Of a DNA stretch of 64,000 nucleotides, positions 42,061 to 52,861 are shown piece by piece. The stretch comes from Streptomyces aurantiogriseus (lineage in GTDB: Bacteria > Actinomycetota > Actinomycetes > Streptomycetales > Streptomycetaceae): contig NZ_BMSX01000026.1 of NCBI RefSeq assembly GCF_014649375.1, positions 1 through 64,000 on the forward strand. The letters run 5' to 3'. Below the pieces are notes generated by a model that worked only from the letters and a program-made list of their open reading frames with translations, was not told the DNA's origin and did no database searches. Position 1 is the stretch's first letter, and each line of letters opens with the position of its first letter. A program made the translations under genes and the position numbers.

Positions 42061-43599
42061 TTGTCCCCTCTTTCCGGTTCCGGAGCGAATCCGCTCCGTG
42101 ACACCGCAGACCGACGGCTCCCGCGTATCGCGGGGCCGTCGGGCCTGGTCATCTTCGGCGTCACGGGCGATTTGTCACGAAAGAAGCTGATGCCCGCGGT
42201 GTACGACCTCGCCAACCGGGGTCTGCTGCCGCCGGGCTTCTCGCTGGTCGGGTTCGCCCGCCGCGAGTGGGCCAACGAGGACTTCGCACAGGTGGTCCAC
42301 GACGCGGTCAAGGAGCACGCCCGCACGCCCTTCCGCGAGGAGGTCTGGCAGCAGCTCATCCAGGGCATGCGCTTCGTCCAGGGCACCTTCGACGACGACG
42401 ACGCCTTCGAGCGGCTGCGCTCGACCATCGAGGAGCTGGACAAGGCGCAGGGCACGGGCGGCAACTTCGCCTTCTACCTGTCGGTGCCCCCGGGTGCCTT
42501 CCCGGTGGTCATCCAGCAGCTGAAGAAGCACGGGCTGGCGGACCAGAAGGGCGGCTCCTGGCGGCGCGCGGTCATCGAGAAGCCGTTCGGCCACGACCTG
42601 AGGTCGGCCGAGGAACTCAACGCGATCGTCCACGAGGTCTTCGCCCCGGACCAGGTCTTCCGCATCGACCACTACCTGGGCAAGGAGACGGTCCAGAACA
42701 TCCTGGCGCTGCGTTTCGCCAACACGATGTTCGAGCCGATCTGGAACCGGTCCTTCGTGGACCACGTGCAGATCACCATGGCCGAGGACATCGGCATCGG
42801 CGGCCGCGCGGGCTACTACGACGGCATCGGCGCCGCCCGTGACGTCATCCAGAACCACCTGCTGCAGCTGTTGGCGCTGACCGCGATGGAGGAGCCGGCC
42901 TCCTTCGACGCGGACGCGCTCGCCGCGGAGAAGACCAAGGTGCTGGGCGCCGTGCGGCTGCCGAAGGACCTGGGCCGTGACACCGTGCGCGGCCAGTACG
43001 CGGCCGGCTGGCAGGGCGGCGAGAAGGCGGTCGGGTACCTCCAGGAGGAGGGCATCGACCCGAAGTCCAAGACCGACACCTACGCCGCGATCAAGCTGGA
43101 GATCGACAACCGCCGCTGGGCGGGCGTCCCCTTCTACCTGCGCACCGGCAAGCGCCTCGGCCGGCGCGTCACCGAGATCGCGGTCGTCTTCCAGCGCGCC
43201 CCGCACTCCCCCTTCGATCACACGGCGACGGAGGAGCTGGGCAAGAACGCGATCGTGATCCGCGTCCAGCCGGACGAGGGTGTGACGGTCCGCTTCGGCT
43301 CCAAGGTGCCGGGCACCTCGATGGAGATCCGGGACGTGTCCATGGACTTCGCCTACGGCGAGTCCTTCACGGAGTCCAGCCCGGAGGCGTACGAACGCCT
43401 CATCCTGGACGTGCTGCTCGGCGACTCGAACCTCTTCCCGCGCACCGAGGAGGTCGAGCTGTCCTGGAAGATCCTCGACCCGATCGAGGTGTACTGGGAC
43501 CAGAACGGCAAGCCCGCCCAGTACCCGGCCGGTACGTGGGGACCCGTCGAGGCGGACGAAATGCTCGAGCGAGACGGACGGAGCTGGCGCCGGCCATGA
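42061..43599 (+). CDS. zwf: Glucose-6-phosphate 1-dehydrogenase
   Basis: Glucose-6-phosphate dehydrogenase (512 residues), the NADP-dependent entry step of the oxidative pentose phosphate pathway. The nucleotide-binding loop is FGVTGDLSRKKLMP near residue 33, the substrate motif RIDHYLGKETVQN holds the catalytic His/Lys region, and EKPFGHD is present. The TTG at 42061 is the start because GGAGGG lies eight bases upstream and the tal stop is just before; the open frame further up overlaps tal. The stop overlaps the opcA ATG by four bases. Confidence 0.96.
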   Translation: MSPLSGSGANPLRDTADRRLPRIAGPSGLVIFGVTGDLSRKKLMPAVYDLANRGLLPPGFSLVGFARREWANEDFAQVVHDAVKEHARTPFREEVWQQLIQGMRFVQGTFDDDDAFERLRSTIEELDKAQGTGGNFAFYLSVPPGAFPVVIQQLKKHGLADQKGGSWRRAVIEKPFGHDLRSAEELNAIVHEVFAPDQVFRIDHYLGKETVQNILALRFANTMFEPIWNRSFVDHVQITMAEDIGIGGRAGYYDGIGAARDVIQNHLLQLLALTAMEEPASFDADALAAEKTKVLGAVRLPKDLGRDTVRGQYAAGWQGGEKAVGYLQEEGIDPKSKTDTYAAIKLEIDNRRWAGVPFYLRTGKRLGRRVTEIAVVFQRAPHSPFDHTATEELGKNAIVIRVQPDEGVTVRFGSKVPGTSMEIRDVSMDFAYGESFTESSPEAYERLILDVLLGDSNLFPRTEEVELSWKILDPIEVYWDQNGKPAQYPAGTWGPVEADEMLERDGRSWRRP

Positions 43600-44741
43600 A
43601 GATAGACCTCACGGACACCACGGCCAGCAAGATCAACAAGGCGCTGGTGCAGGGCCGCCGGGCGATCGGCACCCCGGCCGTGGGCATGGTCCTCACGCTG
43701 GTCATCGTCACCGACGAGGAGAACGCGTACGACGCCCTGAAGGCCGCGAACGACGCGTCGCACGAGCATCCCTCGCGCACGCTCGTGGTCATCAAGCGCG
43801 TCTCCCGCTCCCCCCGGGACCGCACCCAGTCCCGCCTCGACGCCGAGGTGCGGGTGGGCGCGGACGCGGGCACCGGCGAGACGGTCGTGCTGCGGCTGTA
43901 CGGCGAGGTGGTGGACCACGCGCAGTCGGTGGTGCTGCCGCTGCTGCTGCCGGACGCGCCCGTCGTCGTGTGGTGGCCGGTGAACGCGCCGCTCGACCCG
44001 GCCAAGGACCCCCTGGGCGCACTGGCCCAGCGCCGTGTCACCGACACCTACGCCGCCGAGCAGCCGGTACGGGATCTGGCGGCCCGCTCCGAGACCTACA
44101 CCCCCGGCGACACGGACCTGTCGTGGACCCGCATCACGCCCTGGCGTTCGATGCTCGCCGCGGCCCTGGACCAGGTCACCTGCGAGGTGGAGTCGGTCGA
44201 GGTGGAGGGCGAGGAGTTCAACCCGAGCTGCGAGCTGCTGGCGATGTGGCTCGGCGACCGGCTGAACGTCCCCGTCCAGCGCTCGCTGTCCGGCGGGCCG
44301 GGGCTGACGGCGGTGCGCATGACGACCGACTGCGGCCCGATCGTGCTGGACCGGGCCGACGGCTCGCTGGCCACGCTCTCCATCGAGGGCCAGCCCGACC
44401 GTGCGGTGGCGCTCAAGCGCCGGGACACGGCCGAGCTGATCGCGGAGGAGCTGCGCCGGCTGGACCCGGACGACACCTACGCGTCGGCGCTGCGGTTCGG
44501 GGTGGAGCGGCTGAACACCTCGAACGGCAAGGGCACCAAGGGTGGCGAGACGCCGGCCGTGGAGCCGGCCGCCGACGCTCAGGAACCGGTGGCCGGCCCG
44601 CAGGAACCGGGCGCCGATGCTCCGGAACCGGTGGCCAAAGGAGAAGCGGTCGCGGTCCCCGCTCCCGTCGAAACGGCTGCGAAAGCACCCGCGAAGGAAG
44701 CGACGGCGCAGGCTCCGGTGAAGAAGGCGGCCGCGAAGTGA
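43596..44741 (+). CDS. opcA: OpcA, allosteric activator of glucose-6-phosphate dehydrogenase
   Basis: OpcA (381 residues), a subunit needed for assembly or full activity of G6PDH in actinobacteria and cyanobacteria. The conserved blocks MKIDLTDTTASKINKAL, VVVWWPVNAP and ITPWRSMLAAALDQ are present. Residues from about 310 to the end are a low-complexity Glu/Pro/Ala/Lys tail (QEPVAGPQEPGADAPEPVAK and on to KKAAAK), longer than I would expect for the family and probably disordered. The ATG overlaps the zwf stop by four bases and the end overlaps pgl by four, so expression is tightly coupled. Confidence 0.93.
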   Translation: MKIDLTDTTASKINKALVQGRRAIGTPAVGMVLTLVIVTDEENAYDALKAANDASHEHPSRTLVVIKRVSRSPRDRTQSRLDAEVRVGADAGTGETVVLRLYGEVVDHAQSVVLPLLLPDAPVVVWWPVNAPLDPAKDPLGALAQRRVTDTYAAEQPVRDLAARSETYTPGDTDLSWTRITPWRSMLAAALDQVTCEVESVEVEGEEFNPSCELLAMWLGDRLNVPVQRSLSGGPGLTAVRMTTDCGPIVLDRADGSLATLSIEGQPDRAVALKRRDTAELIAEELRRLDPDDTYASALRFGVERLNTSNGKGTKGGETPAVEPAADAQEPVAGPQEPGADAPEPVAKGEAVAVPAPVETAAKAPAKEATAQAPVKKAAAK

Positions 44742-45520
44742 GTGCTCCGCAGCTCGTCGTGCACCGCGACAAGGATCTGATGGCGCAGGCCGCCGCGGCC
44801 CGCCTGATCACGAAGATCGTGGACGCGCAGGCCTCCCGGGGCCACGCGTCCGTGGTCCTCACGGGCGGCCGCAACGGCAACGGCCTGCTGGCCGCGCTGG
44901 CCGCCGCGCCCGCCCGGGACGCCATCGACTGGGGCCGAATCGACCTGTGGTGGGGCGACGAGCGCTTCCTGCCCGAGGGCGACCCGGAGCGGAACGTCAC
45001 GCAGGCCCGCGAGGCCCTGCTGGACTCGGTCCCCGTGGACCCGAAGCGCGTGCACGCCATGCCCGCGTCGGACGGTCCGTACGGCGCCGATGTGGAGGCC
45101 GCCGCGGAGGCCTACGCCGAGGAGCTGGCCCGCGCGGCCGACCCCGAGAACCACGGCCCCGTCCCCACCTTCGACGTCCTGATGCTGGGCGTCGGCCCGG
45201 ACACCCACGTGGCCTCGCTCTTCCCGGAGCTGCCGGCCGTACGGGAGACCGAGCGCACGGTGGTCGGCGTCCGCGGCGCGCCCAAGCCCCCGCCGACCCG
45301 CGTCACCCTCACCCTCCCGGCGATCCGGGCGGCCCGTGAGGTGTGGCTGCTCGCGGCCGGCGAGGACAAGGCACAGGCGGCCGCCATCGCCCTGTCGGGC
45401 GCGGGCGAGATCCAGGCTCCGGCAGCCGGCGCCCGGGGTCGCTCCCGCACCCTGTGGCTCCTGGACTCGGCGGCGGCTTCCCAGCTGCCGAGGTCGCTGT
45501 ATCCGCCGGCCTCCCCCTGA
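44738..45520 (+). CDS. pgl: 6-phosphogluconolactonase
   Basis: 6-phosphogluconolactonase of the DevB type (260 residues), which hydrolyses the lactone made by Zwf. The family blocks VVLTGGRNGNGLL, DLWWGDERFLPEGDPERN, DVLMLGVGPDTHVASLFP and RVTLTLPAI are present, including the catalytic His of the DTH-ASLFP segment. The usual G(D)GH has become GPDTH. The GTG at 44738 overlaps the opcA stop (GTGA). It is the last gene of the operon; the alpha-glucoside operon converges on it 59 bases downstream. Confidence 0.93.
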   Translation: MSAPQLVVHRDKDLMAQAAAARLITKIVDAQASRGHASVVLTGGRNGNGLLAALAAAPARDAIDWGRIDLWWGDERFLPEGDPERNVTQAREALLDSVPVDPKRVHAMPASDGPYGADVEAAAEAYAEELARAADPENHGPVPTFDVLMLGVGPDTHVASLFPELPAVRETERTVVGVRGAPKPPPTRVTLTLPAIRAAREVWLLAAGEDKAQAAAIALSGAGEIQAPAAGARGRSRTLWLLDSAAASQLPRSLYPPASP

Positions 45521-45579
45521 GACCGGCACGGATGAGGGCGGCGGGTTTCTCGGCCCGCCGCCCTCTCTTCGTCGGCCGG

Positions 45580-46419
45580 TCACTTCACCGAGCCCGCCAT
45601 CACCCCCTGCACAAAGTGCCGCTGGAAGGCGAAGAACACGGCCACCGGCACCACCAGGGACACGAACGCCCCCGGTGCCAGCACGTCGATGTTGCTTCCG
45701 AACTGCCGTATCTGGGACTGGAGCGCGACCGTCAGCGGCTGTGCGGAGCTGTCCGCGAACAGCAGTGCCACCAGCATGTCGTTCCACACCCACAGGAACT
45801 GGAAGATGGCCAGGCTGGCGAGAGCCGGCCGGCCCACCGGCAGGACCAGGCGTGTGAAGATCCGCCACTCGCTGCCGCCGTCCATCCGGGCCGCCTCCAG
45901 CATCTCCTTCGGGATCTCGACGAAGTAGTTGCGCAGCAGGAACACCGCGAACGGCAGCCCGTACGCCACGTGGAAGAGCACGACACCCGGAATGGTCCCG
46001 AACAGCCCCAGCTGCCCGAAGAGTTTGGCGACCGGCAGCAGCCCGATCTGCACCGGCACCACCAACAGCGCGACCACGACCAGGAAGACCGCGTCCCGGC
46101 CGGGGAAGTCCAGCCAGGCGAAGGCGTATCCGGCGAGTGCCGCGAGGACCACGACCAGCACGGTCGTCGGCACCGAGATCAGGACGGTGTTCCAGAACGC
46201 CTGGGTGATCCCGGCGTTCTTCAGCAGCGCCGAGTAGTTGTCGAAGGACAGCTGCCCGGGACTGGTGAACACCGTCCACCAGCCGCCCTTCGCGGTGTCC
46301 TCGGCGGAGCGCAGCGAGGACAGGAACAGGCCGGCCAGGGGGGTCATCCACACCAGGCCGACCACCACGAGGAAGGCCTGGACGAGTCCGTTGCCGAGGT
46401 GGCGCCTGAGGGCGTTCAT
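45580..46419 (-). CDS. Sugar ABC transporter permease, MalG/AglG type
   Basis: An integral membrane subunit (279 residues, six segments) of a carbohydrate importer. The EAA loop that docks the ATPase appears as EAARMDGGSEWRIFTRLVLP in the right place near residue 190. AAGGAG lies before the ATG at 46419. It is the last gene of the operon and overlaps the other permease by four bases. No ATPase gene is present; in Streptomyces the shared ATPase MsiK usually energises such importers, so it probably serves here too. Confidence 0.9.
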   Translation of the reverse strand: MNALRRHLGNGLVQAFLVVVGLVWMTPLAGLFLSSLRSAEDTAKGGWWTVFTSPGQLSFDNYSALLKNAGITQAFWNTVLISVPTTVLVVVLAALAGYAFAWLDFPGRDAVFLVVVALLVVPVQIGLLPVAKLFGQLGLFGTIPGVVLFHVAYGLPFAVFLLRNYFVEIPKEMLEAARMDGGSEWRIFTRLVLPVGRPALASLAIFQFLWVWNDMLVALLFADSSAQPLTVALQSQIRQFGSNIDVLAPGAFVSLVVPVAVFFAFQRHFVQGVMAGSVK

Positions 46420-47777
46420 CGCTGACTCCTTCGGAAACGGCGGACGTTGAAGACCATCGCCGGGACGACGAGCAGCAGGAGCAGCACACCGAGCGCGCTG
46501 CCCAGTCCCTGGTTGTTGCCGCCGCCGAACGACACCAGCCACATCTGTGTCGCGAGGACGGTCGCGTCCTGCTGCACCGGCCCGGGCGCGATGATGTAGA
46601 CGAGGTCGAAGACCTTCATCACGTTGATCACCAGGGTCACGAAGACCACGGTCAGCACGGGCGCCAGCAGCGGGACCGTGATCCGCCGGAAGATCTGCCA
46701 CTCGCCCGCGCCGTCCATCCGCGCCGCTTCCAGCGCGTCCCGGGGCAGCGTCGCGAGCCCGGCGCCGATCAGCACCATCGCGAAACCGGTCCAGATCCAC
46801 AGGTACGCCCCGATGATCGCCGGCGTGACCAGCGCCGGCCCGAGCCAGGAGATCCCGTCGTACGGCGGCGCGAAGTTCGACGCCGGGAGCCGCACCGTGT
46901 ACGAGCCCGCGTCCAGTCCCGAGAAGCGGAAGGAGCCGTCCGACGCCGTCGTCGTGCCGGCGACCGTCCGCCCGTCGCGCACCGCCTCGACCTTCATCTC
47001 CGGCAGCCCGCTCTCCCGGCGGTCGACCCTGCCCCGTTCCCCTCCCCCGCCAGGGGTGAAGTCCAGGTAGACCACGCCGCGCAGTTCGTCCGGCGCCGCC
47101 TCGCGGCCGGCGGCCGCGTAGGCGGGCTCGGCGTCCGTGGGCAGGTCCTTCGGTGGGACGCCGACCAGCGCGAGCGCCACCGAGTCGCCCGGGGACACGC
47201 TCGCCCCGGTCCGGTACGAGCCGTCCTCCCCCGCGGTCAGCCCCTGGCCGTCGCGCGCCCGGGCCGTCGGATACGCCGAGGTGCCGGTGAAGGCGTCGTG
47301 GACGGAGACCACGGCGGCGTTCAGCACACCCTTGTTCGGATCCTCGTCGTAGGCCAGCCGGAAGATGATGCCCGCCGCGAGGAAGGAGACCGCCATCGGC
47401 ATGAACAGCAGGAGCTTGAACGCCGTCGCCCAGCGGATCTTCTCCACCAGCACGGCGAGGATGAGCCCCAGTCCGGTCAGCAGGGCGGGTGCCACGACGA
47501 CCCAGATGGCCGTGTTCCGCACGGCCTTGAGCGTCGCCGGGTCGCGGAACATCTCGGCGTAGTTCTCACCGCCCACGAAGCGGGTGCCGGACGCGTCGAA
47601 GAAGCTGCGGCCGATCGAGAAGAGCACCGGGTAGACGACGAGGGCGCCCAGCAGGAGCAGCGCGGGGAGAGCGAACAGCAGGGCGACGATCCGCCCCCGC
47701 CGCCGCAGGCGCCGCGCACGGTCGGCGAGGCCGACGACAGGCGGTGGAGCCGCCTCTTTCACCAGGGTCGCGGTCAT
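46416..47777 (-). CDS. Sugar ABC transporter permease, AglF/MalF type, with an inserted extracytoplasmic domain
   Basis: The second membrane subunit of the importer (453 residues, long for this class). Hydrophobic segments lie at about 29-55, 88-112, 119-142 and then 312-345, 370-392 and 425-445; the EAA loop is EAARMDGAGEWQIFRRITVP. Between segments 3 and 4, residues 147-310 form a large extracytoplasmic insert. Part of it (TTTASDGSFRFSGLDAGSY) reads like a carboxypeptidase-regulatory or SpaA-type Ig-like beta fold. The insert may hold or guide the binding protein. It sits six bases after the lipoprotein gene and overlaps the next permease by four. Confidence 0.88.
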   Translation of the reverse strand: MTATLVKEAAPPPVVGLADRARRLRRRGRIVALLFALPALLLLGALVVYPVLFSIGRSFFDASGTRFVGGENYAEMFRDPATLKAVRNTAIWVVVAPALLTGLGLILAVLVEKIRWATAFKLLLFMPMAVSFLAAGIIFRLAYDEDPNKGVLNAAVVSVHDAFTGTSAYPTARARDGQGLTAGEDGSYRTGASVSPGDSVALALVGVPPKDLPTDAEPAYAAAGREAAPDELRGVVYLDFTPGGGGERGRVDRRESGLPEMKVEAVRDGRTVAGTTTASDGSFRFSGLDAGSYTVRLPASNFAPPYDGISWLGPALVTPAIIGAYLWIWTGFAMVLIGAGLATLPRDALEAARMDGAGEWQIFRRITVPLLAPVLTVVFVTLVINVMKVFDLVYIIAPGPVQQDATVLATQMWLVSFGGGNNQGLGSALGVLLLLLVVPAMVFNVRRFRRSQR

Positions 47778-47783
47778 GACCGG

Positions 47784-49112
47784 TCAGCCCTTGTAGGCCT
47801 TGGCCGCCGCGGCTTCCAGCTCGGCCGCGGTCGCCTTCGGGTCGGACGGGTCGCGCAGGAAGTCCTGCAGCAGCTTCCACTCGCCCGCGCCCTTCGTGCC
47901 GCCGAACGCGGCCGGCGCCTGGTCGGACATGTCGAAGCGGACCGAGTCCCCGGCGTCGACGAGCGACTTGGCGGTGGCGCGGGTGACGTCGTCGCCGTAC
48001 GAGGCGAGGTCGAGCTTCTTGTTCGGGGACAGGAAGCCGCCCGCCTCCGCCCACACGGCCGCGGCCTCGGGGGTGGCCAGGTACTCCAGGAGCGCCATGC
48101 CGGCCTTGGCGTTCTTGCCGTCCTTGAGGACGACCGCCGCGTCGCCGCCGCTCACCACGGGCGCCTCGCCACCGCCGACCGCCGGGAACGGGAAGAAGTT
48201 CGCGTCCTGGCCGATCACCCTGCCGAACTGGTCCTTGGCGACCCCGGCGACGAAGTCGCCCTCGTAGACCATGCCCGCCTCGGGCTTCGGCCCGAACACC
48301 TTCTCCACGGATCCCGGGAAGTCCGTGTTCAGGGCCTCCTTCTGGCCGCCCGCCAGCAGCTGCTTGTCCTTGAACAGCTTGCCGAGCGTGGTGAGCGCCT
48401 CGACCACGGAGGCGTCGGTCCACTTCAGCTTGTGGGCGGCGAGGGCGTCGTACTTCTCGGGTCCGGCCTGGGAGAGGTAGATGTTCTCGAACCAGTCGGT
48501 GAGGGTCCAGCCGTCCTGCCCCGCGACCGAGAAGGCGGCCAGGCCGGAGTCGGAGACCGTGTGCCCGGCCTGCAGCATCTCGTCGTACGTGGTCGGCGGC
48601 TTGACGCCGGCCTGGGTGAGGGCCTCGGGGCTGTACCAGACCGTCGACTTGTGGGCGGCCTTGAAGTACAGGCCGTACAGGGTGCCGTCGACGCTGCCGT
48701 ACGTCTTCCACACGGGGGCGTAGTTGGCGTCGACGGCACTCCGGGTCGTCCCCGACAGCGGCTGGAGCCAGCCGTTCTCGGCGAACTGCTGGAGCACCCC
48801 GACCTGCGGGACCATCACCACGTCGGGGGCGTTGCCGCCCTCGATCTTGCTGCCGACGACGGTGGAGACGTTGTCCCCGGTGGACACGAACTGGGTCTTG
48901 GCGCCGGTCTTCTCGCTGAACGCGTCCAGCACCTTCTGGAAGTTCTTCTGCTCGCTGCCGGACCAGACACCGGCCACGGTGACGGTCTGGCCGCTGAGCG
49001 CCTTGTCTCCGCCGCCCGCAGCGACCGGGTCGCCCGATCCGCAGGCGGTGGCGCCGAGCGCCAGGGCGAGGGCGGTGCAGCCGGTGAGCAGGGTCGTACG
49101 TCGTCGCATCAT
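47784..49112 (-). CDS. Alpha-glucoside-binding lipoprotein (AglE-like)
   Basis: A family 1 extracellular solute-binding protein (442 residues). The N-terminus has two arginines, a hydrophobic core and the lipobox ATACGSG near residue 24, so it is a lipoprotein on the outer membrane face. The mature sequence resembles AglE-type alpha-glucoside receptors (AGVWSGSEQKNFQKVLDAF, PDVVMVPQVGVLQQFAENGW). It captures the sugar for the two permeases that follow. A tandem ATG lies at 49112/49109, with GAAGGG ahead. The glucosidase gene precedes it by 38 bases. Confidence 0.88.
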   Translation of the reverse strand: MMRRRTTLLTGCTALALALGATACGSGDPVAAGGGDKALSGQTVTVAGVWSGSEQKNFQKVLDAFSEKTGAKTQFVSTGDNVSTVVGSKIEGGNAPDVVMVPQVGVLQQFAENGWLQPLSGTTRSAVDANYAPVWKTYGSVDGTLYGLYFKAAHKSTVWYSPEALTQAGVKPPTTYDEMLQAGHTVSDSGLAAFSVAGQDGWTLTDWFENIYLSQAGPEKYDALAAHKLKWTDASVVEALTTLGKLFKDKQLLAGGQKEALNTDFPGSVEKVFGPKPEAGMVYEGDFVAGVAKDQFGRVIGQDANFFPFPAVGGGEAPVVSGGDAAVVLKDGKNAKAGMALLEYLATPEAAAVWAEAGGFLSPNKKLDLASYGDDVTRATAKSLVDAGDSVRFDMSDQAPAAFGGTKGAGEWKLLQDFLRDPSDPKATAAELEAAAAKAYKG

Positions 49113-49150
49113 CGTTGATGTCCCTTCGGGGAGTGGGGAGTTGACGGGAG

Positions 49151-50773
<1,623 letters not shown>

Positions 50774-50942
50774 CCCATTTGCCTGTCTCTGTGAAGGGCA
50801 GCAGTTATGCATGCATGTTAAGTAGCGGTATCGCGAGGGTGTCAATGAACAGGCAGAAGATTCCGGAGAGCTTGGTACTGAAATCCAGACTTATCCGGGC
50901 ATCTTGAAGCGAGATGAGACGTCCGCGTTACCTAACAAGTAA

Positions 50943-52223
50943 CTAGGAGCCCTGTCGGCGAGCGAGCGCGGCGAGCTCCCGCGCCAGACGCCGCACCGCA
51001 GCCGCAGGCGTCTCGTGCCCGGTCATCGCGTCGTGCACGACCGCCTGCACCACCAGGCTGACCTGGTCGTACCGCGGACTCTTGGGGCGCGGCGCGGCCG
51101 CGAGCACGCTCTCGCGCAGGGTCGGCAGATAGGGGAACGCCCGGATCAGCTCGGGGTCCTCGTACAGCGCGGCACGTACGGGCGGCAGGGCGCCGCGCGT
51201 GAGGACCTGGCGCTGGACGGGCTCGCTGGTGAGATAGGCGATCAGACGCGCGGCCGAGTCGGGGTGCCGTGCGTGGGTGTTGACGGCCAGGTTCGAGCCG
51301 CCGAGGACGCTGGTGCCCGGGCCGTCCGGGCCCGGCAGCGGTACGGCGCCGATCCGCCCGGCGACCGCGGAGCCCCGGGCCGAGGCGACGACGTAGGCGT
51401 ACGGCCAGTTGCGCAGGAAGAGCAGCCGGCCGTCCTGGAAGGCCTGCTTGGACTCCTCCTCCTTGTAGGTCAGCGCCTGCTTCGGTATCCACCCCTCGCG
51501 CACGCCCCGGGCGAGGAACCCGATGCCCTCGCGCGCGGCGGCCGAGTTCACGGTGACGCGCTCCCCCTCGTCGCCGAGGATCGTGCCGCCCGCCGAGTAG
51601 ACGGCCTCGGCCGCGTTGACGGTGAGGCCCTCGTACGGCAGGAACTGGCCGGCGTAGCCGTCGAGTCCGTACTTCGGGGCGATGGTCTTCGCGGCCCGCT
51701 CCAGCTCGGCCCAGGTGCGCGGCGGCGGGACGCCCTCCTTGGCGAGGATGTCCTTGCGGTACAGGAGGAGGCCGGCGTTGGTGACGTACGGGACGGCGTA
51801 CAGCCGTCCGTCGTAGGTCGCCGTGTCCACGACCGGCGACAGGAACGTCTCGAGCGGGAAGCGGTCCCGGGGCAGCGGGCGGATCCAGCCGGCGGCGGCG
51901 AACTCGGACGTCCAGCTCACGTCGATGTTGAGGACGTCGAAGCGGCTGCGGTCGCCGTCGCGCAGGTCGGTGGCCATCTGCGCATGGGTCTCGTCGGCGG
52001 AGTCCGGCAGTTCGACGAGCGTGACCCGCTCGCCGGGGTGGGTGCGGTTCCAGCCCTGGAGCAGCGGGCCGAGATAGCCGGTGAGGTCTCCGGCGGTGGC
52101 GAGCGTCAAGGGTCCGCGGCCGCCTGCCGTGCCCTCCTCCGCCCGGGCACCCGAGGCGATGTAACCGGTCATGACCACGACGAGAACGAGGAGGCCCCTA
52201 CCGGCGGCGCGTATCCACCGCAT
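50943..52223 (-). CDS. Orphan extracellular solute-binding protein, family 1
   Basis: A 426-residue sugar-type binding protein with a Sec signal peptide (RAAGRGLLVLVVVMTGYIAS, cleavage near ARA at about 32) but no lipobox cysteine, so it should be released or bound through another protein. The fold is of the MalE/TMBP type (ATAGDLTGYLGPLLQGWN, FDVLNIDVSWTSEFAAAGWI). AGGAGGAACCT stands ahead of the ATG. No permease is adjacent. It lies divergent from the PadR gene and 170 bases before the alpha-glucoside operon on the same strand, so it may feed that importer or read through into it. Confidence 0.82.
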   Translation of the reverse strand: MRWIRAAGRGLLVLVVVMTGYIASGARAEEGTAGGRGPLTLATAGDLTGYLGPLLQGWNRTHPGERVTLVELPDSADETHAQMATDLRDGDRSRFDVLNIDVSWTSEFAAAGWIRPLPRDRFPLETFLSPVVDTATYDGRLYAVPYVTNAGLLLYRKDILAKEGVPPPRTWAELERAAKTIAPKYGLDGYAGQFLPYEGLTVNAAEAVYSAGGTILGDEGERVTVNSAAAREGIGFLARGVREGWIPKQALTYKEEESKQAFQDGRLLFLRNWPYAYVVASARGSAVAGRIGAVPLPGPDGPGTSVLGGSNLAVNTHARHPDSAARLIAYLTSEPVQRQVLTRGALPPVRAALYEDPELIRAFPYLPTLRESVLAAAPRPKSPRYDQVSLVVQAVVHDAMTGHETPAAAVRRLARELAALARRQGS

Positions 52224-52280
52224 AGGTTCCTCCTTGCACACCCGGCGCCGGGCATCTTCGCCCGGAGTCAGAGGCCATGT

Positions 52281-52295
52281 ATACCTGTTAGGTAT
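52281..52295. promoter_or_regulatory. ATACCT-GTT-AGGTAT palindrome, candidate PadR operator
   Basis: A perfect 6-bp inverted repeat with a 3-base centre, followed by GATACT, a plausible -10 element for padR. It lies between the divergent orphan binding protein and PadR genes, 51 bases before the padR start. Confidence 0.55.
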
Positions 52296-52345
52296 GGGCG
52301 ATACTAGGGCCTGGAGCACATTACGTAGACAGGAGGACTGCACAC

Positions 52346-52861
52346 GTGCGCCTGCCCCTCCTGGCTCTCCTCGCGCGCGGCCCCGCCCACGGCTACGAGC
52401 TCAAGCAGGACCTTGAGCAGATGCTGGGCTCCGCGTACCCTCAGCCGAACGTCGGCCAGATCTATGTGACCCTCGGCCGCCTCGAGAAGCAGGGACTGAT
52501 CGAGGGCGAGGACGTCGAGCAGTCCAGCCGGCCCAACAAGAAGGTCTACCACCTCACCGACACCGGGCGGGAGGCGCTGCGCGCCTGGTTCGAGGAGCCC
52601 GAGGACGAGCCGCGGGTGCGGGACGAGTTCTTCATGAAGCTGGCTCTCGCCCCGCAGACCGGTCTCGCCGACCAGATCGCCCTCATCAACAAACAGCGGC
52701 GCCAGTACCTCAACACCATGCGCGACCTGTCGAAACTGGCGGCCGCCGAAGACCGGAACAACCGCATCGCCCAACTGCTGATCGAGGGCGCGATGCTGCA
52801 CCTGCAGGCCGACCTCGACTGGCTGGAGCGGTGCCAGGAAGAGCTGGAGGAGCTGGAGTGA
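52346..52861 (+). CDS. PadR family transcriptional regulator
   Basis: A 171-residue PadR-type winged-helix repressor. The N-terminal wing domain opens MRLPLLALLARGPAHGYELK and includes GQIYVTLGRLEKQGLI as the recognition part. The C-terminal helical dimerisation half (residues 85-171) has the length of subfamily 1 members, which bind drugs or phenolics. AGGAGG lies nine bases before GTG 52346. Its stop overlaps the ABC ATPase start (GTGA), so it is the first gene of an export operon that it very probably controls through the palindrome at 52281. Confidence 0.88.
   Translation: MRLPLLALLARGPAHGYELKQDLEQMLGSAYPQPNVGQIYVTLGRLEKQGLIEGEDVEQSSRPNKKVYHLTDTGREALRAWFEEPEDEPRVRDEFFMKLALAPQTGLADQIALINKQRRQYLNTMRDLSKLAAAEDRNNRIAQLLIEGAMLHLQADLDWLERCQEELEELE

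Noticed and set aside
50807..50816. ATGCATGCAT as a LacI/MalR-type operator
   Set aside because: It is a 10-base palindrome without the wider inverted repeat or CTTGCAG-type half-sites known for Streptomyces maltose regulators. It is mentioned only as a weak candidate.
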